DNA of 64,000 nt from Prevotella sp. P5-108 (GCF_002251385.1 NZ_NPJJ01000038.1:62001-126000), one strand, 5' to 3'; counted from the first letter of the stretch, positions 38,601-48,220 are shown. Made by a program: numbers and translations. The notes: a model not told the origin generated them from the letters alone.

Positions 38601-39026
38601 CTATTTTTTATCCTTGAGCAAGTCGCGGATTTCTGTAAGCAGTTTCTCTTCGGCAGAGGGTGCTGGCGGAGTGGCTGGCTTTGCCGGCTCTTCGGCCTTC
38701 TTGCGTGCCAGATGGTTGATGCCCTTGACCATCATGAATATACACAGTGCGATGATGACAAAGTCGAAGGTGGTTTGGATGAAGTTGCCATAGTTGATGG
38801 TGGCTGGCTCGAGCTGCTCTATGCCCAAGTCCATGGTGGGCAGCGTCACCTTGAGGTCGGAGAAGTTTACGCCGCCTATAAGCCAACCTATTGGAGGCAT
38901 AATGATATCATCGACGAGCGAAGATACGATTTTGCCGAATGCGCCGCCGATGATAACACCGACAGCCATATCTACGGCATTTCCCTTGACGGCAAACTCC
39001 TTGAATTCGTTGATAAATTTACTCAT
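38601..39026 (-). CDS. mscL: large-conductance mechanosensitive channel
   Basis: Releases solutes on hypo-osmotic shock. From [20 protein letters not shown] the protein is 141 aa, a normal length. The first membrane helix is [20 protein letters not shown], followed by the periplasmic loop and the second helix [20 protein letters not shown]. The C-terminal cytoplasmic helix [13 protein letters not shown] is typical. An upstream in-frame extension to 39134 is not family-like. Confidence 0.96.
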   Translation of the reverse strand: MSKFINEFKEFAVKGNAVDMAVGVIIGGAFGKIVSSLVDDIIMPPIGWLIGGVNFSDLKVTLPTMDLGIEQLEPATINYGNFIQTTFDFVIIALCIFMMVKGINHLARKKAEEPAKPATPPAPSAEEKLLTEIRDLLKDKK

Positions 39027-39192
39027 AATGTTGCTCTTATTATTAATAATGTGTATGATAACACTTGAATTTTGCAAAGTCGAGTTGTCAGTATTGCCCT
39101 CCACGGTTCCCAGCCTTATGAAAATCTCGGGCAAGATGCTTTTTTTAATTTATTTAATACTCGTTTCGACTGCAAATATAGGAAATAATTTG

Positions 39193-39200
39193 TACCTTTG
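39193..39200 (+). promoter_or_regulatory. -7 box of the gapdh promoter
   Basis: TACCTTTG matches the consensus; the -33 element is not obvious. The leader to the ATG is about 65 nt and AT-rich. Confidence 0.65.
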
Positions 39201-39258
39201 CGCCTGTAATAAAGAAAATTTGCATCAGAGCAATAAAATATTTACATAACCCTTTTAA

Positions 39259-40284
<1,026 letters not shown>

Positions 40285-40309
40285 TCGATAATCGTAGACA
40301 TAAGTACAG

Positions 40310-40339
40310 GCCGTCCAGCATTGCTGGACGGCTTTTTTT
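40310..40339 (+). terminator. terminator after gapdh
   Basis: GCCGTCCAG and CTGGACGGC form a stem around CATTG (40310-40332), followed by TTTTTTT. Confidence 0.93.
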
Positions 40340-40393
40340 ATACCCTTGTGCAAGCCCATGGGCATCTCGGTGGTAAAAATCAGGGCGATTTAT

Positions 40394-40424
40394 TTTGTAT
40401 TTTTATTGGTTTGCATTACCTTTG
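40394..40424 (+). promoter_or_regulatory. miaA promoter
   Basis: -33 TTTG (40394-40397) and -7 TACCTTTG (40417-40424) are 19 nt apart. Confidence 0.78.
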
Positions 40425-40499
40425 TAGCAGATAGACAGCCCTTTGGCCTTGATGAGAGGTGTAGTGTAAGCAGGGCGAAGCTGTCGCAGAAAGAAGCAA

Positions 40500-41432
40500 A
40501 TGCAGAAGATGATTACCATATTGGGTCCTACGGCGTCGGGCAAAACCAGTCTGGCTGCCGCCCTTGCCGCGCGTATCGATGCCGAGATTATCAGTGCCGA
40601 CTCGCGTCAGGTGTATCGTGGCATGACCATCGGCACGGGCAAAGACCTCGACGACTACCGTCAGGGCGACCGCGTGATACCTTACCACCTGATAGATATT
40701 TGTGAACCCGGTACCAAGTATAACCTCTTCCAGTATCAGCAGGACTTCCACCTTATTTATAATAATATAGTGGCGCGCGGGGTGCGTCCTATTCTCTGCG
40801 GAGGTACGGGTCTCTATATTGAGAGTGTGCTCAAGGGTTACGCCCTGTCGCCCGTGCCACAAAACCAGGCATTGCGTGATGAGCTGGCAGACAAGTCGCT
40901 CGCCGAACTCACCGAAATGCTTGAAGACCTGAAGCATCGCAACCATTCGGTGATGCACAACCGGACTGATGTGGACACCGCGCAGCGCGCCATACGCGCC
41001 ATAGAGATAGAGACCTATAATCTCGAGCACCCCACAGACAACCGCACGCTGCCACCCATAGACTCGGTCATCATCGGAGTGGACATCAATCGCGAGGAGC
41101 GTCGCCGCAAGATAACGCAGCGTCTCAAGCAGCGCCTCGAAGAGGGTATGGTCGACGAGATACGCCAGTTGCTCGACCGTGGAATCGCCCCCGAGAATCT
41201 TATCTACTATGGTCTGGAATACAAGTTCGTCACCGAGTATGTCATCGGCAAAACCAGTTACGAGGAGATGTTCCGCCAGCTTGAGATAGCCATCCACCAG
41301 TTTGCCAAGCGGCAGATGACATGGTTCAGAGGTATGGAGCGCCGCGGCTTTACCATCCACTGGATAGATGCCCTTGACCCCATGGACAGCAAGGTGGCAC
41401 AGATTATGGACATAGCACATATACAGCCCTAA
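40500..41432 (+). CDS. miaA: tRNA dimethylallyltransferase
   Basis: Adds the dimethylallyl group to A37 of tRNAs reading UNN codons (EC 2.5.1.75). P-loop GPTASGKTSLAAALA at the N-terminus, then IISADSRQVYRGMTIGTGKD and PILCGGTGLYIESVLKGY, all family signatures; RQMTWFRGM lies near the C-terminus. At 310 aa it is a normal size. Some Bacteroidales carry two MiaA paralogues, and this could be either. It is followed by a lipid kinase gene after an 18-nt AT-rich spacer. Confidence 0.93.
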   Translation: MQKMITILGPTASGKTSLAAALAARIDAEIISADSRQVYRGMTIGTGKDLDDYRQGDRVIPYHLIDICEPGTKYNLFQYQQDFHLIYNNIVARGVRPILCGGTGLYIESVLKGYALSPVPQNQALRDELADKSLAELTEMLEDLKHRNHSVMHNRTDVDTAQRAIRAIEIETYNLEHPTDNRTLPPIDSVIIGVDINREERRRKITQRLKQRLEEGMVDEIRQLLDRGIAPENLIYYGLEYKFVTEYVIGKTSYEEMFRQLEIAIHQFAKRQMTWFRGMERRGFTIHWIDALDPMDSKVAQIMDIAHIQP

Positions 41433-41450
41433 TATAAATAATGTAGAGAA

Positions 41451-42383
41451 ATGGCAGTTAACGAAAACAAATGGGGAGTCATCTATTGCCCCAAACACAC
41501 TTTCCGCAACAAGTCGCGATGGGATGTCATCGAGCGTGTGTTGCGTGCCCATCGCATAGACTATGACTACGTGCACAGCGAGAGTGCAGGTAGCGTGGAC
41601 ATATTGGTCAAGATGATGGTCAACAACGGTTACCGCACTATCATCATCGCCGGTGGCGACTCTGCCCTCAACGATGCCGTCAACAGCCTGATGCAGTTTG
41701 ACGCCGAGGTGCGCCAGCGCGTCTCTCTCGGTGTTATTCCCAATGGTACGATGAATGACTTTGCCCATTACTGGGGTTTCCGTGAGGGCGAGGTTGAGCA
41801 GACTGTCGACTGGCTCTGTCAGCGCCGCGTGCGCCGGATTGACGTTGGCCGCATCAACTATCGCAACCGGCATGGCGAGGCTTGTCACCGCTACTTCCTC
41901 AACTGCGTCAACGTGGGACTTATTGCCGCCATCATGAATATGCGCAGTCAGACGCGCCAACTCTTGGGTTCGCGCACCCTGTCATTCATCTTCTCCTTTA
42001 TCCTCATGATATTCCAGCGTCTGGAGTACAAGATGCGTCTGCGTATCAATGATGACAAGATAGAACGCAAGGTGATGACGGTGTGTGTGGGCAATGCCCT
42101 TGGCTACGGACAGACTCCCAACGCCGTGCCCTACAATGGCCTGCTCGATGTGTCGGTGGTCTATCATCCCGAGATTACCCAACTCTTTGATGGATGGTAT
42201 CTCTTCCTGCGCGGCAAGTTCCTCAACTCGCGCAGCGTTCATCCCTACCGCACGCGCGAGGTAACTTTCGACGAGATATCCCAGTCGCTGGTTAGCGTCG
42301 ATGGCCGTCTGATGAACAGTCCCATGGCTCCCCTCAAGGTGAGGGTAGAGCAGGAGGTCATCAACTTTCTCATCCCCGAGTAG
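41451..42383 (+). CDS. diacylglycerol/lipid kinase family protein (DagK-like)
   Basis: Catalytic DAGK domain of the YegS/DgkB type, 310 aa. The nucleotide-binding loop is IIAGGDSALNDAVNSLM, where most members have GGDGT; the second motif LGVIPNGTMNDFAHYWG is conserved. The C-terminal beta-sandwich (VCVGNALGYGQTPNAVPYNG, then VDGRLMNS) is also typical. Probable role: phosphorylation of a membrane lipid. The changed Gly-Thr pair makes the exact substrate, and possibly activity, uncertain. It is followed by a strong hairpin. Confidence 0.83.
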   Translation: MAVNENKWGVIYCPKHTFRNKSRWDVIERVLRAHRIDYDYVHSESAGSVDILVKMMVNNGYRTIIIAGGDSALNDAVNSLMQFDAEVRQRVSLGVIPNGTMNDFAHYWGFREGEVEQTVDWLCQRRVRRIDVGRINYRNRHGEACHRYFLNCVNVGLIAAIMNMRSQTRQLLGSRTLSFIFSFILMIFQRLEYKMRLRINDDKIERKVMTVCVGNALGYGQTPNAVPYNGLLDVSVVYHPEITQLFDGWYLFLRGKFLNSRSVHPYRTREVTFDEISQSLVSVDGRLMNSPMAPLKVRVEQEVINFLIPE

Positions 42384-42410
42384 GCGATAACTCCCACACT
42401 CAGAATAACG

Positions 42411-42449
42411 CAAAGGCATGCCCTATATATAATAGGTGGCATGCCTTTG
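42411..42449 (+). terminator. hairpin terminator after the lipid kinase gene
   Basis: CAAAGGCATGCC (42411-42422) pairs with GGCATGCCTTTG (42438-42449), with an AT-rich inner stem. The T tract is short. Confidence 0.75.
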
Positions 42450-42546
42450 TTGGTATATTTCATCGGCGGAAATGACATCAACTCTCGGGCGGTTATCTAT
42501 AATACTGCCGAATTTATTGTTTTTTTTGCAAATAGTTTATGAAAAA

Positions 42547-42578
42547 TTTGCTTATCTGCATGGAATGTAGTATTTTTG
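42547..42578 (+). promoter_or_regulatory. promoter of the glycogen cluster
   Basis: -33 TTTG (42547-42550) and -7 TATTTTTG (42571-42578) are 20 nt apart, about 75 nt before the first gene. Confidence 0.8.
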
Positions 42579-42584
42579 AATGAG

Positions 42585-42608
42585 CATAAGCGAGCGCTCG
42601 TCGCTTGC
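42585..42608 (+). other. hairpin at the 5' end of the glycogen-cluster mRNA
   Basis: AAGCGA (42588-42593) and TCGCTT (42601-42606) enclose GCGCTCG; outer GC pairs extend it. It starts within a few nt of the predicted transcription start, so it may stabilise the mRNA or hold a regulatory protein. Confidence 0.5.
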
Positions 42609-42651
42609 TTCTAAAAACGAACAACTATTAATTAAATCTTGACATAAGTTT

Positions 42652-44595
42652 ATGAGTTATCTTAAGTTTGAGAAAACTCTTATGACTAACCTCGAAGAGT
42701 CGTTGCCAAAGGAGTTGCTACGCACCAACCGCTCGGGAGCCTACTCGTGTTCCACCGTGGTAGAGTGTAACACTCGCAAGTATCATGGACTGCTTGTCGT
42801 GCCCGTTCCCGAGCTCGACGACGAGAACCATGTACTGCTTTCGTCGCTCGACGTGACAGTGATACAGCATGGAGCCAAGTTCAACCTGGGTCTCCATAAG
42901 TATCAGGGCAACAACTTCAGTCCCAAGGGTCATAAGTATATTCGTGAGTTTGATTGTGACAAAGTACCCACCACGCTGTATCGCGTCGGTGGCGTAATCC
43001 TTAAGCGCGAAGTGGTGTTCCAGCATTATGAGGACCGCATCCTTATCCGCTACACGCTGGTAGATGCCCACTCTGCCACCACGCTGCGTTTCCGTCCGTT
43101 CCTGGCTTTCCGCAGTGTGCGCCAGTTTACCCATGAGAATTCGGTGGCTTCGCGCGAGTATTTTCAGGTAGACAATGGCATCAAGACCTGTATGTATGCC
43201 GGCTACCCCGACCTCTATATGCAGTTCTCCAAGAAGAACGAGTTTCACTTCGTTCCCGACTGGTACCGCGGAGTCGAATATCCCAAGGAGCAGGAGCGTG
43301 GCTACGCTTCCAATGAGGACCTCTACGTGCCCGGATATTTCGAGATGAACATCAAGAAGGGCGAGAGCATCGTCTTTGCCGCTTCCACATCGCAGAGCAA
43401 GACCTCCGGTCTGAAGCGGTTGTTCGATGCCGAAGTCGAAGAGCGCACCCCACGCGACAACTTCTTCCACTGTCTCGTCAATGCCGCCCACCAGTTCCAT
43501 ATCCATGAGAAGAACGACGACCGATATATCCTTGCCGGTTATCCTTGGTTCAAGAGCCGCGCCCGCGATACGTTCATCGCACTGCCTGGTCTCACTCTCT
43601 CCATCGAGGAAGACGAGTACTTCGACCTGGTGATGAAGACTGCCGAGGTGGCGCTGCGCGAGTTTATGGAAGGCAAGCCCATCACCAAGCATATCTATGA
43701 GATAGAGCAACCCGATGTGCCCCTCTGGGCTATCTGGGCCATCCAGCAGTACGCCAAGGAGTGTGGCCGCGAGAAGTGTGCCAAGAAGTATGGCGCCCTT
43801 GTCATCGATATTCTCAAGTATATCGAGAGCGACGGCCATCCTAACCTCAAGCTCCACGACAACGGCTTGCTCTATGCGCAGAGTTCGCATGGCGAGGCCA
43901 TCACCTGGATGAACTCCGTGGCCAACGGCCGTCTCGTTGTTCCCCGTACAGGCTACATCGTCGAGTTCAACGCCCTGTGGTACAATGCGCTGCTCTTCGG
44001 TGCCTCTCTTCTCGATGAGGGCAATGCCGTGCGCGAACACCTTCAGGCTGTTGCCGCCAATGCCAAGCAGTCATTCCTCGATACATTCCTCAATGAGTAT
44101 GGCTATCTCTACGACTATGTCGATGGCTATATGGTCGATTGGAGTGTGCGTCCTAACATGATTTTCCCCGTAGCTTTTGACTATTCGCCCCTCAATCAGG
44201 AGCAGAAGAAGAGCGTGCTTGACATCTGTACCCGTGAACTGCTCACGCCAAAGGGTCTGCGTACGCTTTCGCCCAAGAGTGGTGGCTACAACCCCATGTA
44301 TGTAGGTCCTCAGTCACAGCGCGACTATGCTTACCACCAGGGTACGGCATGGCCTTGGCTCGGCGGCTTCTATATGGAGGCTTGTCTGCGCCTCTATAGG
44401 CGCACCCGTCTGAGCTTCATCGAGCGCCAGATGGTGGGCTACGAAGACGAAATGTCCAACCATTGCATCGGAACTATCCCCGAGCTCTTCGATGGCAACC
44501 CGCCATTCCAGGGCAGAGGCGCTATCTCGTTTGCCATGAACGTGGCAGAGATTCTCAGGGCAATGGAGTTGCTGGAAAAGTATTCATATAAATAA
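42652..44595 (+). CDS. glycogen debranching enzyme (amylo-alpha-1,6-glucosidase)
   Basis: Hydrolyses alpha-1,6 branch points of glycogen. The 647-aa protein has the bacterial/archaeal GDE_N domain (LLRTNRSGAYSCSTVVECNT, KYHGLLVVP; residues about 15-230) and an (alpha/alpha)6-barrel GH133 domain (about 280-640) with GYPWFKSRARDTFIALPGL, LWYNALLFGASL and AYHQGTAWPWLGGFY. It is first in a three-gene cluster for glycogen metabolism and has its own promoter. Confidence 0.93.
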   Translation: MSYLKFEKTLMTNLEESLPKELLRTNRSGAYSCSTVVECNTRKYHGLLVVPVPELDDENHVLLSSLDVTVIQHGAKFNLGLHKYQGNNFSPKGHKYIREFDCDKVPTTLYRVGGVILKREVVFQHYEDRILIRYTLVDAHSATTLRFRPFLAFRSVRQFTHENSVASREYFQVDNGIKTCMYAGYPDLYMQFSKKNEFHFVPDWYRGVEYPKEQERGYASNEDLYVPGYFEMNIKKGESIVFAASTSQSKTSGLKRLFDAEVEERTPRDNFFHCLVNAAHQFHIHEKNDDRYILAGYPWFKSRARDTFIALPGLTLSIEEDEYFDLVMKTAEVALREFMEGKPITKHIYEIEQPDVPLWAIWAIQQYAKECGREKCAKKYGALVIDILKYIESDGHPNLKLHDNGLLYAQSSHGEAITWMNSVANGRLVVPRTGYIVEFNALWYNALLFGASLLDEGNAVREHLQAVAANAKQSFLDTFLNEYGYLYDYVDGYMVDWSVRPNMIFPVAFDYSPLNQEQKKSVLDICTRELLTPKGLRTLSPKSGGYNPMYVGPQSQRDYAYHQGTAWPWLGGFYMEACLRLYRRTRLSFIERQMVGYEDEMSNHCIGTIPELFDGNPPFQGRGAISFAMNVAEILRAMELLEKYSYK

Positions 44596-44609
44596 TAGGA
44601 GGACCGCAA

Positions 44610-45881
44610 ATGAAAGTTTTAATGTTTGGTTGGGAGTATCCTCCTCATGTATATGGTGGACTGGCTACCGCCAACTATGGTATATCTCAAGGTCTGCACG
44701 CCCAGGGTGATATAGAGACGATACTCTGTCTGCCCAAACCATGGGGCGATGAAGACCGCAGCGCCGCCAATATCGTGGCGATGAACTGTGTGCCTATCGC
44801 CTGGCGCGATGTCGATTACGACTATGTGAAGAACAAGGTGGGTAACATTATGGACCCCGACCTCTACTTCCGCCTGCGCGACCACATCTATTCTGATTTC
44901 AATTATATGCACGTCAATGACCTCGGTGCGATGGAGTTTGCCGGTGGATATCCCTCCAATCTCCATCAGGAAATCAATAACTATTCGATTATCGCTGGAG
45001 TCGTTGCCCGCACGTTCGATTACGACATCATCCATGCCCACGACTGGCTTACCTATCCCGCCGGCATCCATGCCAAGAAGGTTTCGGGCAAGCCACTGTG
45101 CATCCATGTCCATGCCACCGACTTCGACCGTAGCCGTGGCAAGGTCAACCCTACAGTCTTCTCGATAGAGAAAGACGGTATGGACAACGCCGACTGCATC
45201 ATGTGCGTATCTGAGCTTACCCGCCAGACCGTCATCAACCAGTATCATCAGGACCCCCGCAAGTGCTTCACCGTGCACAACGCTGTGTATCCCCTGCGTC
45301 AGGAGCTGGCCGATATTCCTCGTCCCGACCACACCGGAAAGGAGAAGGTAGTGACATTCCTTGGCCGCATCACCATGCAGAAGGGACCTGAGTATTTTGT
45401 TGAAGCCGCCAACCTCGTGCTCCACCGCACCCGCAACGTGCGTTTCTGCATGGCCGGTTCGGGCGATATGATGGACCAGATGATTTACCTCGCCGCCGAG
45501 CGCGGCATCGCCGACCGTTTCCACTTCCCTGGCTTCATGCGCGGCAAGCAGGTCTATGAGTGTCTCAAGGACTCTGATGTCTACGTGATGCCTTCAGTGA
45601 GCGAGCCTTTCGGTATCTCTCCGCTCGAGGCGATGCAGTGTGGCACTCCTTCTATCATCAGTAAGCAGAGCGGTTGTGCCGAGATACTCAACAACTGTAT
45701 CAAGGTAGACTACTGGGACATCCACGCCATGGCCGACGCCATCTACTCCATCTGCCACAACGAGAGCCTCTTCCATTATCTGCAGACCGAAGGCAAGAAC
45801 GAGGTCGACCAGATTACTTGGGAGAAGGTAGGCGCATGGATACGAGAACTATATGAGCGCACGCTCAATGGCAATAACTAA
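44610..45881 (+). CDS. glycogen synthase-like glycosyltransferase (GT4-type fold)
   Basis: GT-B fold glucosyltransferase of 423 aa, starting MFGWEYPPHVYGGLATANYG, which binds the donor sugar nucleotide. The second domain has VVTFLGRITMQKGPEYFVEA and the E-x7-E motif SEPFGISPLEAMQCGTPSI. In Bacteroidetes this gene sits between the debranching enzyme and the GH57-like gene and is thought to be the glycogen synthase; a UDP- or ADP-glucose donor cannot be told from sequence. It begins 14 nt after the debranching gene, with AGGAGG nearby, an unusually good Shine-Dalgarno for this genome. Confidence 0.88.
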   Translation: MKVLMFGWEYPPHVYGGLATANYGISQGLHAQGDIETILCLPKPWGDEDRSAANIVAMNCVPIAWRDVDYDYVKNKVGNIMDPDLYFRLRDHIYSDFNYMHVNDLGAMEFAGGYPSNLHQEINNYSIIAGVVARTFDYDIIHAHDWLTYPAGIHAKKVSGKPLCIHVHATDFDRSRGKVNPTVFSIEKDGMDNADCIMCVSELTRQTVINQYHQDPRKCFTVHNAVYPLRQELADIPRPDHTGKEKVVTFLGRITMQKGPEYFVEAANLVLHRTRNVRFCMAGSGDMMDQMIYLAAERGIADRFHFPGFMRGKQVYECLKDSDVYVMPSVSEPFGISPLEAMQCGTPSIISKQSGCAEILNNCIKVDYWDIHAMADAIYSICHNESLFHYLQTEGKNEVDQITWEKVGAWIRELYERTLNGNN

Positions 45882-45900
45882 CAACTAACAAACAACGATT

Positions 45901-47343
45901 ATGAAGACAATTTGTTTATATTTCGAAATACATCAGATTACGCATCTTAAGAGATACCGCTTCTTTGATATCGGTACCGACCATTATTACTATGATGACT
46001 ACGAGAACGAGCGCGATATCACCGATATCGCCGAGCGTAGCTACATGCCCGCCCTCAATGCCCTTGGCGAAATGATTAAGGAGCATGGCAAGGCCTTCAA
46101 GGTAGCCTTCTCGCTCTCGGGCGTAGGTATCGAGCAGCTGGAGATGCACGCGCCCCAGGTGCTGGCCAAGCTGCAGGAGCTCAATGACACCGGCTGCGTG
46201 GAGTTCCTCGCCGAGCCTTATTCTCATGGCCTCTCATCACTGGCCAATGAGGAGAGCTTCATCACCGATGTCAAGAAGCAGGTGGAGAAAATCAAGGAGT
46301 ACTTCAACCAGTCTCCCAAGGTGCTGCGCAATTCCGGCCTCATCTATAGCGATGACATCGGTATGCAGGCAGCCAACATGGGCTTCAAGGGCATGCTCAC
46401 CGAGGGTGCCAAGCATGTGTTGGGATGGAAATCTCCCCACTACATCTACCACTGTGCCCTCAACCCCAAGCTCAAGTTGCTCTTGCGCGACGTCAACCTT
46501 AGCGACGACATCTCTCTGCGTTTCAACAACAGCGACTGGGAGGGCTACCCACTCTTCGCCGACAACTATATCCGCAAGATAGCCGAGTGTCCCGAGGAAG
46601 AGCAGTTCTATGGCATCTTCATGAACCTCTCTGCCATCGGCGTGGCCCAGCCTCTGTCGAGCAACATCCTCGAGTTCTTCAAGGCATTGCCCGCCTGCGC
46701 CAAGGCACAGGGCATCACCTTCTCCACTCCTTCAGAGGTGTGCGCCAAGATGAAGTCTGTGGGCCAGCTCGATGTTCCTGATACTCTCTCTTGGATGGAC
46801 GAGGAGCGCGATGTGTCTTGCTGGCTGGGTAACCCCATGCAGCGCGAGGCTTTCAACAAGCTCTACAGCGTAGCCGACCGCGTGCGCATCGCCAACGACC
46901 CACGTATCAACCAGGACTGGGACTATCTGCAGGCTACCAATAACTTCTACTTCATCTCCACCAAACCTTCGGGAGTGGCAGTGGATAGAGGTATCTATGC
47001 CAGCGCCTTCGATGCGTTCACCAACTATATGAACATCCTCGGCGACTTCATCAACCGTGTCAACAACCTTTATCCTGAGGACATCGACAATGAGGAACTC
47101 GAGTCGCTGCTTACCACTATTCGCAACCAGGGCGACGAGATAGAGCTCAAGGATAAGGAGATAGTACGTCTGCAGGCAAAGATTGAAAAGATTGAGGCTG
47201 CCAGCGAGAAGCTGCGTGAGCAGGTTGAGGCCAAGACCGCCAAGAAGGCTGCTCCCAAGGCCAAAGCTGCTGCCAAACCTAAGGCTGCCGCCAAGCCCAA
47301 GGCTGTGAAGGCCAAGGAAGAGAAGCCTAAGGCAGAAAAGTAA
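45901..47343 (+). CDS. GH57-like protein with coiled coil and Ala/Lys/Pro-rich tail
   Basis: The N-terminal about 330 residues follow the GH57 (beta/alpha)7 fold: ICLYFEIHQITHLKRYRFFD with the conserved His, and VEFLAEPYSHGLSSL. Two catalytic regions look altered. Where active enzymes have a Glu nucleophile motif, this reads NSGLIYSDDIG (about 143). Where they have D-Y-E-T-F-G, it reads FMNLSAIGVAQ (about 239). I believe other Bacteroidetes copies share these changes. Residues about 395-445 form a coiled coil, followed by a tail of AAKPKAAAKPK-type repeats. It may act as a glycogen-binding or scaffolding protein rather than a hydrolase; that is inference. Confidence 0.82.
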   Translation: MKTICLYFEIHQITHLKRYRFFDIGTDHYYYDDYENERDITDIAERSYMPALNALGEMIKEHGKAFKVAFSLSGVGIEQLEMHAPQVLAKLQELNDTGCVEFLAEPYSHGLSSLANEESFITDVKKQVEKIKEYFNQSPKVLRNSGLIYSDDIGMQAANMGFKGMLTEGAKHVLGWKSPHYIYHCALNPKLKLLLRDVNLSDDISLRFNNSDWEGYPLFADNYIRKIAECPEEEQFYGIFMNLSAIGVAQPLSSNILEFFKALPACAKAQGITFSTPSEVCAKMKSVGQLDVPDTLSWMDEERDVSCWLGNPMQREAFNKLYSVADRVRIANDPRINQDWDYLQATNNFYFISTKPSGVAVDRGIYASAFDAFTNYMNILGDFINRVNNLYPEDIDNEELESLLTTIRNQGDEIELKDKEIVRLQAKIEKIEAASEKLREQVEAKTAKKAAPKAKAAAKPKAAAKPKAVKAKEEKPKAEK

Positions 47344-47405
47344 ACCAAGCCAAGACCCTCGACCGCAGATAGCGGCAATAGAGGACCAACGGGTACCCTC
47401 ATAAG

Positions 47406-47681
47406 TTAAGTGTGACGCACCTTGTGCGTCTGCCACAGAGCGCGAACCATCGTTCCCTCTATGCCAGACACATCAGGGTGCGTTTTTTGTATATCCCTTG
47501 CCACGCCTTGTTTCTTCGCTAATGCCGCGGGAGACTTGGTGGTGAAACTTGCCAGTAAAAAGGTAGGAACAGTCATCAATAGGGTAGAGGCAATGTAAAG
47601 CAGAATGGTAAAGGGTTGGAGTACTGTGAAGCCAACCAGTAAGCGGACGATATTGATGTAAAGCAAACCAGTAAAAGCCAA
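47406..47681 (-). CDS. possible small membrane protein (doubtful)
   Basis: A 91-aa frame with two hydrophobic stretches (LLYINIVRLLVGFTVLQPF and TILLYIASTLLMTVPTFLLA) and a basic tail. No promoter, family or neighbour supports it, and its 3' end overlaps the hairpins at 47414-47489. It may be chance. Confidence 0.25.
   Translation of the reverse strand: MAFTGLLYINIVRLLVGFTVLQPFTILLYIASTLLMTVPTFLLASFTTKSPAALAKKQGVARDIQKTHPDVSGIEGTMVRALWQTHKVRHT
47414..47488 (+). other. two mutually exclusive hairpins downstream of the glycogen cluster
   Basis: GACGCAC (47414-47420) pairs with GTGCGTC (47424-47430) around CTT. Alternatively ACGCACC (47415-47421) pairs with GGTGCGT (47477-47483), which is followed by a T tract and would terminate. 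The stem arms overlap, so only one form can exist at a time. It lies 71 nt after the GH57-like gene and could be its terminator. Confidence 0.45.
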
Positions 47682-47774
47682 GTCTTGCCATTTTCATGTT
47701 ATCGGCAGAGATTGTGATAATTACGTTTGTCCTTGATTTATACCATCTTTAGTCATGCCCTGATACACTCTGCT

Positions 47775-47864
47775 GGTTCGTATCGTATGTTACGAGCGTA
47801 CGTGCCTTATGTTACGAGCGCTCGTAACAATTGATACGAGTGTTCGTGCCTTTTGATACGTGCC
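47775..47864. repeat. 90-bp near-palindromic intergenic element, copy 2
   Basis: Same length as copy 1 at 3268-3357 and alignable without gaps (62 of 90 identical by hand count). The centre is a perfect 20-bp palindrome around GAGCGCTC (47810-47829), and the ends GGTTCGTATC and GATACGTGCC form an imperfect terminal inverted repeat. It sits in the 877-nt gap between the glycogen cluster and the sigma-factor gene. Another small hairpin, AGTCGC/GCGACT, follows at 47895-47926. Confidence 0.75.
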
Positions 47865-47962
47865 GGCAGAGTTGCTGGCGGGTGTACTACAGATAGTCGC
47901 GCAAGTCGTATAGATGGTTTGCGACTAAATAACAAATAATTTGAAAGATTTCTGTTAAAACA

Positions 47963-47994
47963 TTTGGGGAAGTCAAATATATATCCTATTTTTG
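47963..47994 (+). promoter_or_regulatory. promoter of the putative small RNA
   Basis: -33 TTTG (47963-47966), 20-nt spacer, -7 TATTTTTG (47987-47994): a full consensus match with no coding sequence downstream. Confidence 0.75.
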
Positions 47995-47999
47995 CCATT

Positions 48000-48069
48000 A
48001 TTATTTTGATTTCAACCATTTATTTTGAAATCACCCCGAGGTTGGTCGCATCCTGCACCAACCTCTTTT
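48000..48069 (+). ncRNA. putative small RNA of about 70 nt
   Basis: Starts a few nt after a consensus promoter. The first hairpin is GATTTCAA (48008-48015) with TTGAAATC (48025-48032), a perfect 8-bp stem with a 9-nt loop. The second is GAGGTTGGT (48038-48046) with ACCAACCTC (48057-48065), a perfect 9-bp stem followed by TTTT, a good terminator. A separate promoter for the sigma-factor gene begins at 48111, so this unit is independent of it. I do not recognise it as a known RNA family. Confidence 0.6.
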
Positions 48070-48110
48070 GCAATATCAGGGAAGCAAATCAGCACTTTTC
48101 TTACTTAAAA

Positions 48111-48142
48111 TTTGTCATTTATAAAGAAAAATACTATCTTTG
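48111..48142 (+). promoter_or_regulatory. promoter of the ECF sigma-factor gene
   Basis: -33 TTTG (48111-48114) and -7 TATCTTTG (48135-48142) are 20 nt apart. This is a housekeeping-type promoter, so the sigma factor need not activate itself. Confidence 0.82.
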
Positions 48143-48220
48143 CAGCAATTATTAACAGTATTTACACAATAAATCGCAAGCCTATCGCCTACATTTACTC
48201 CAATAGTAAAGAAAGAAATA

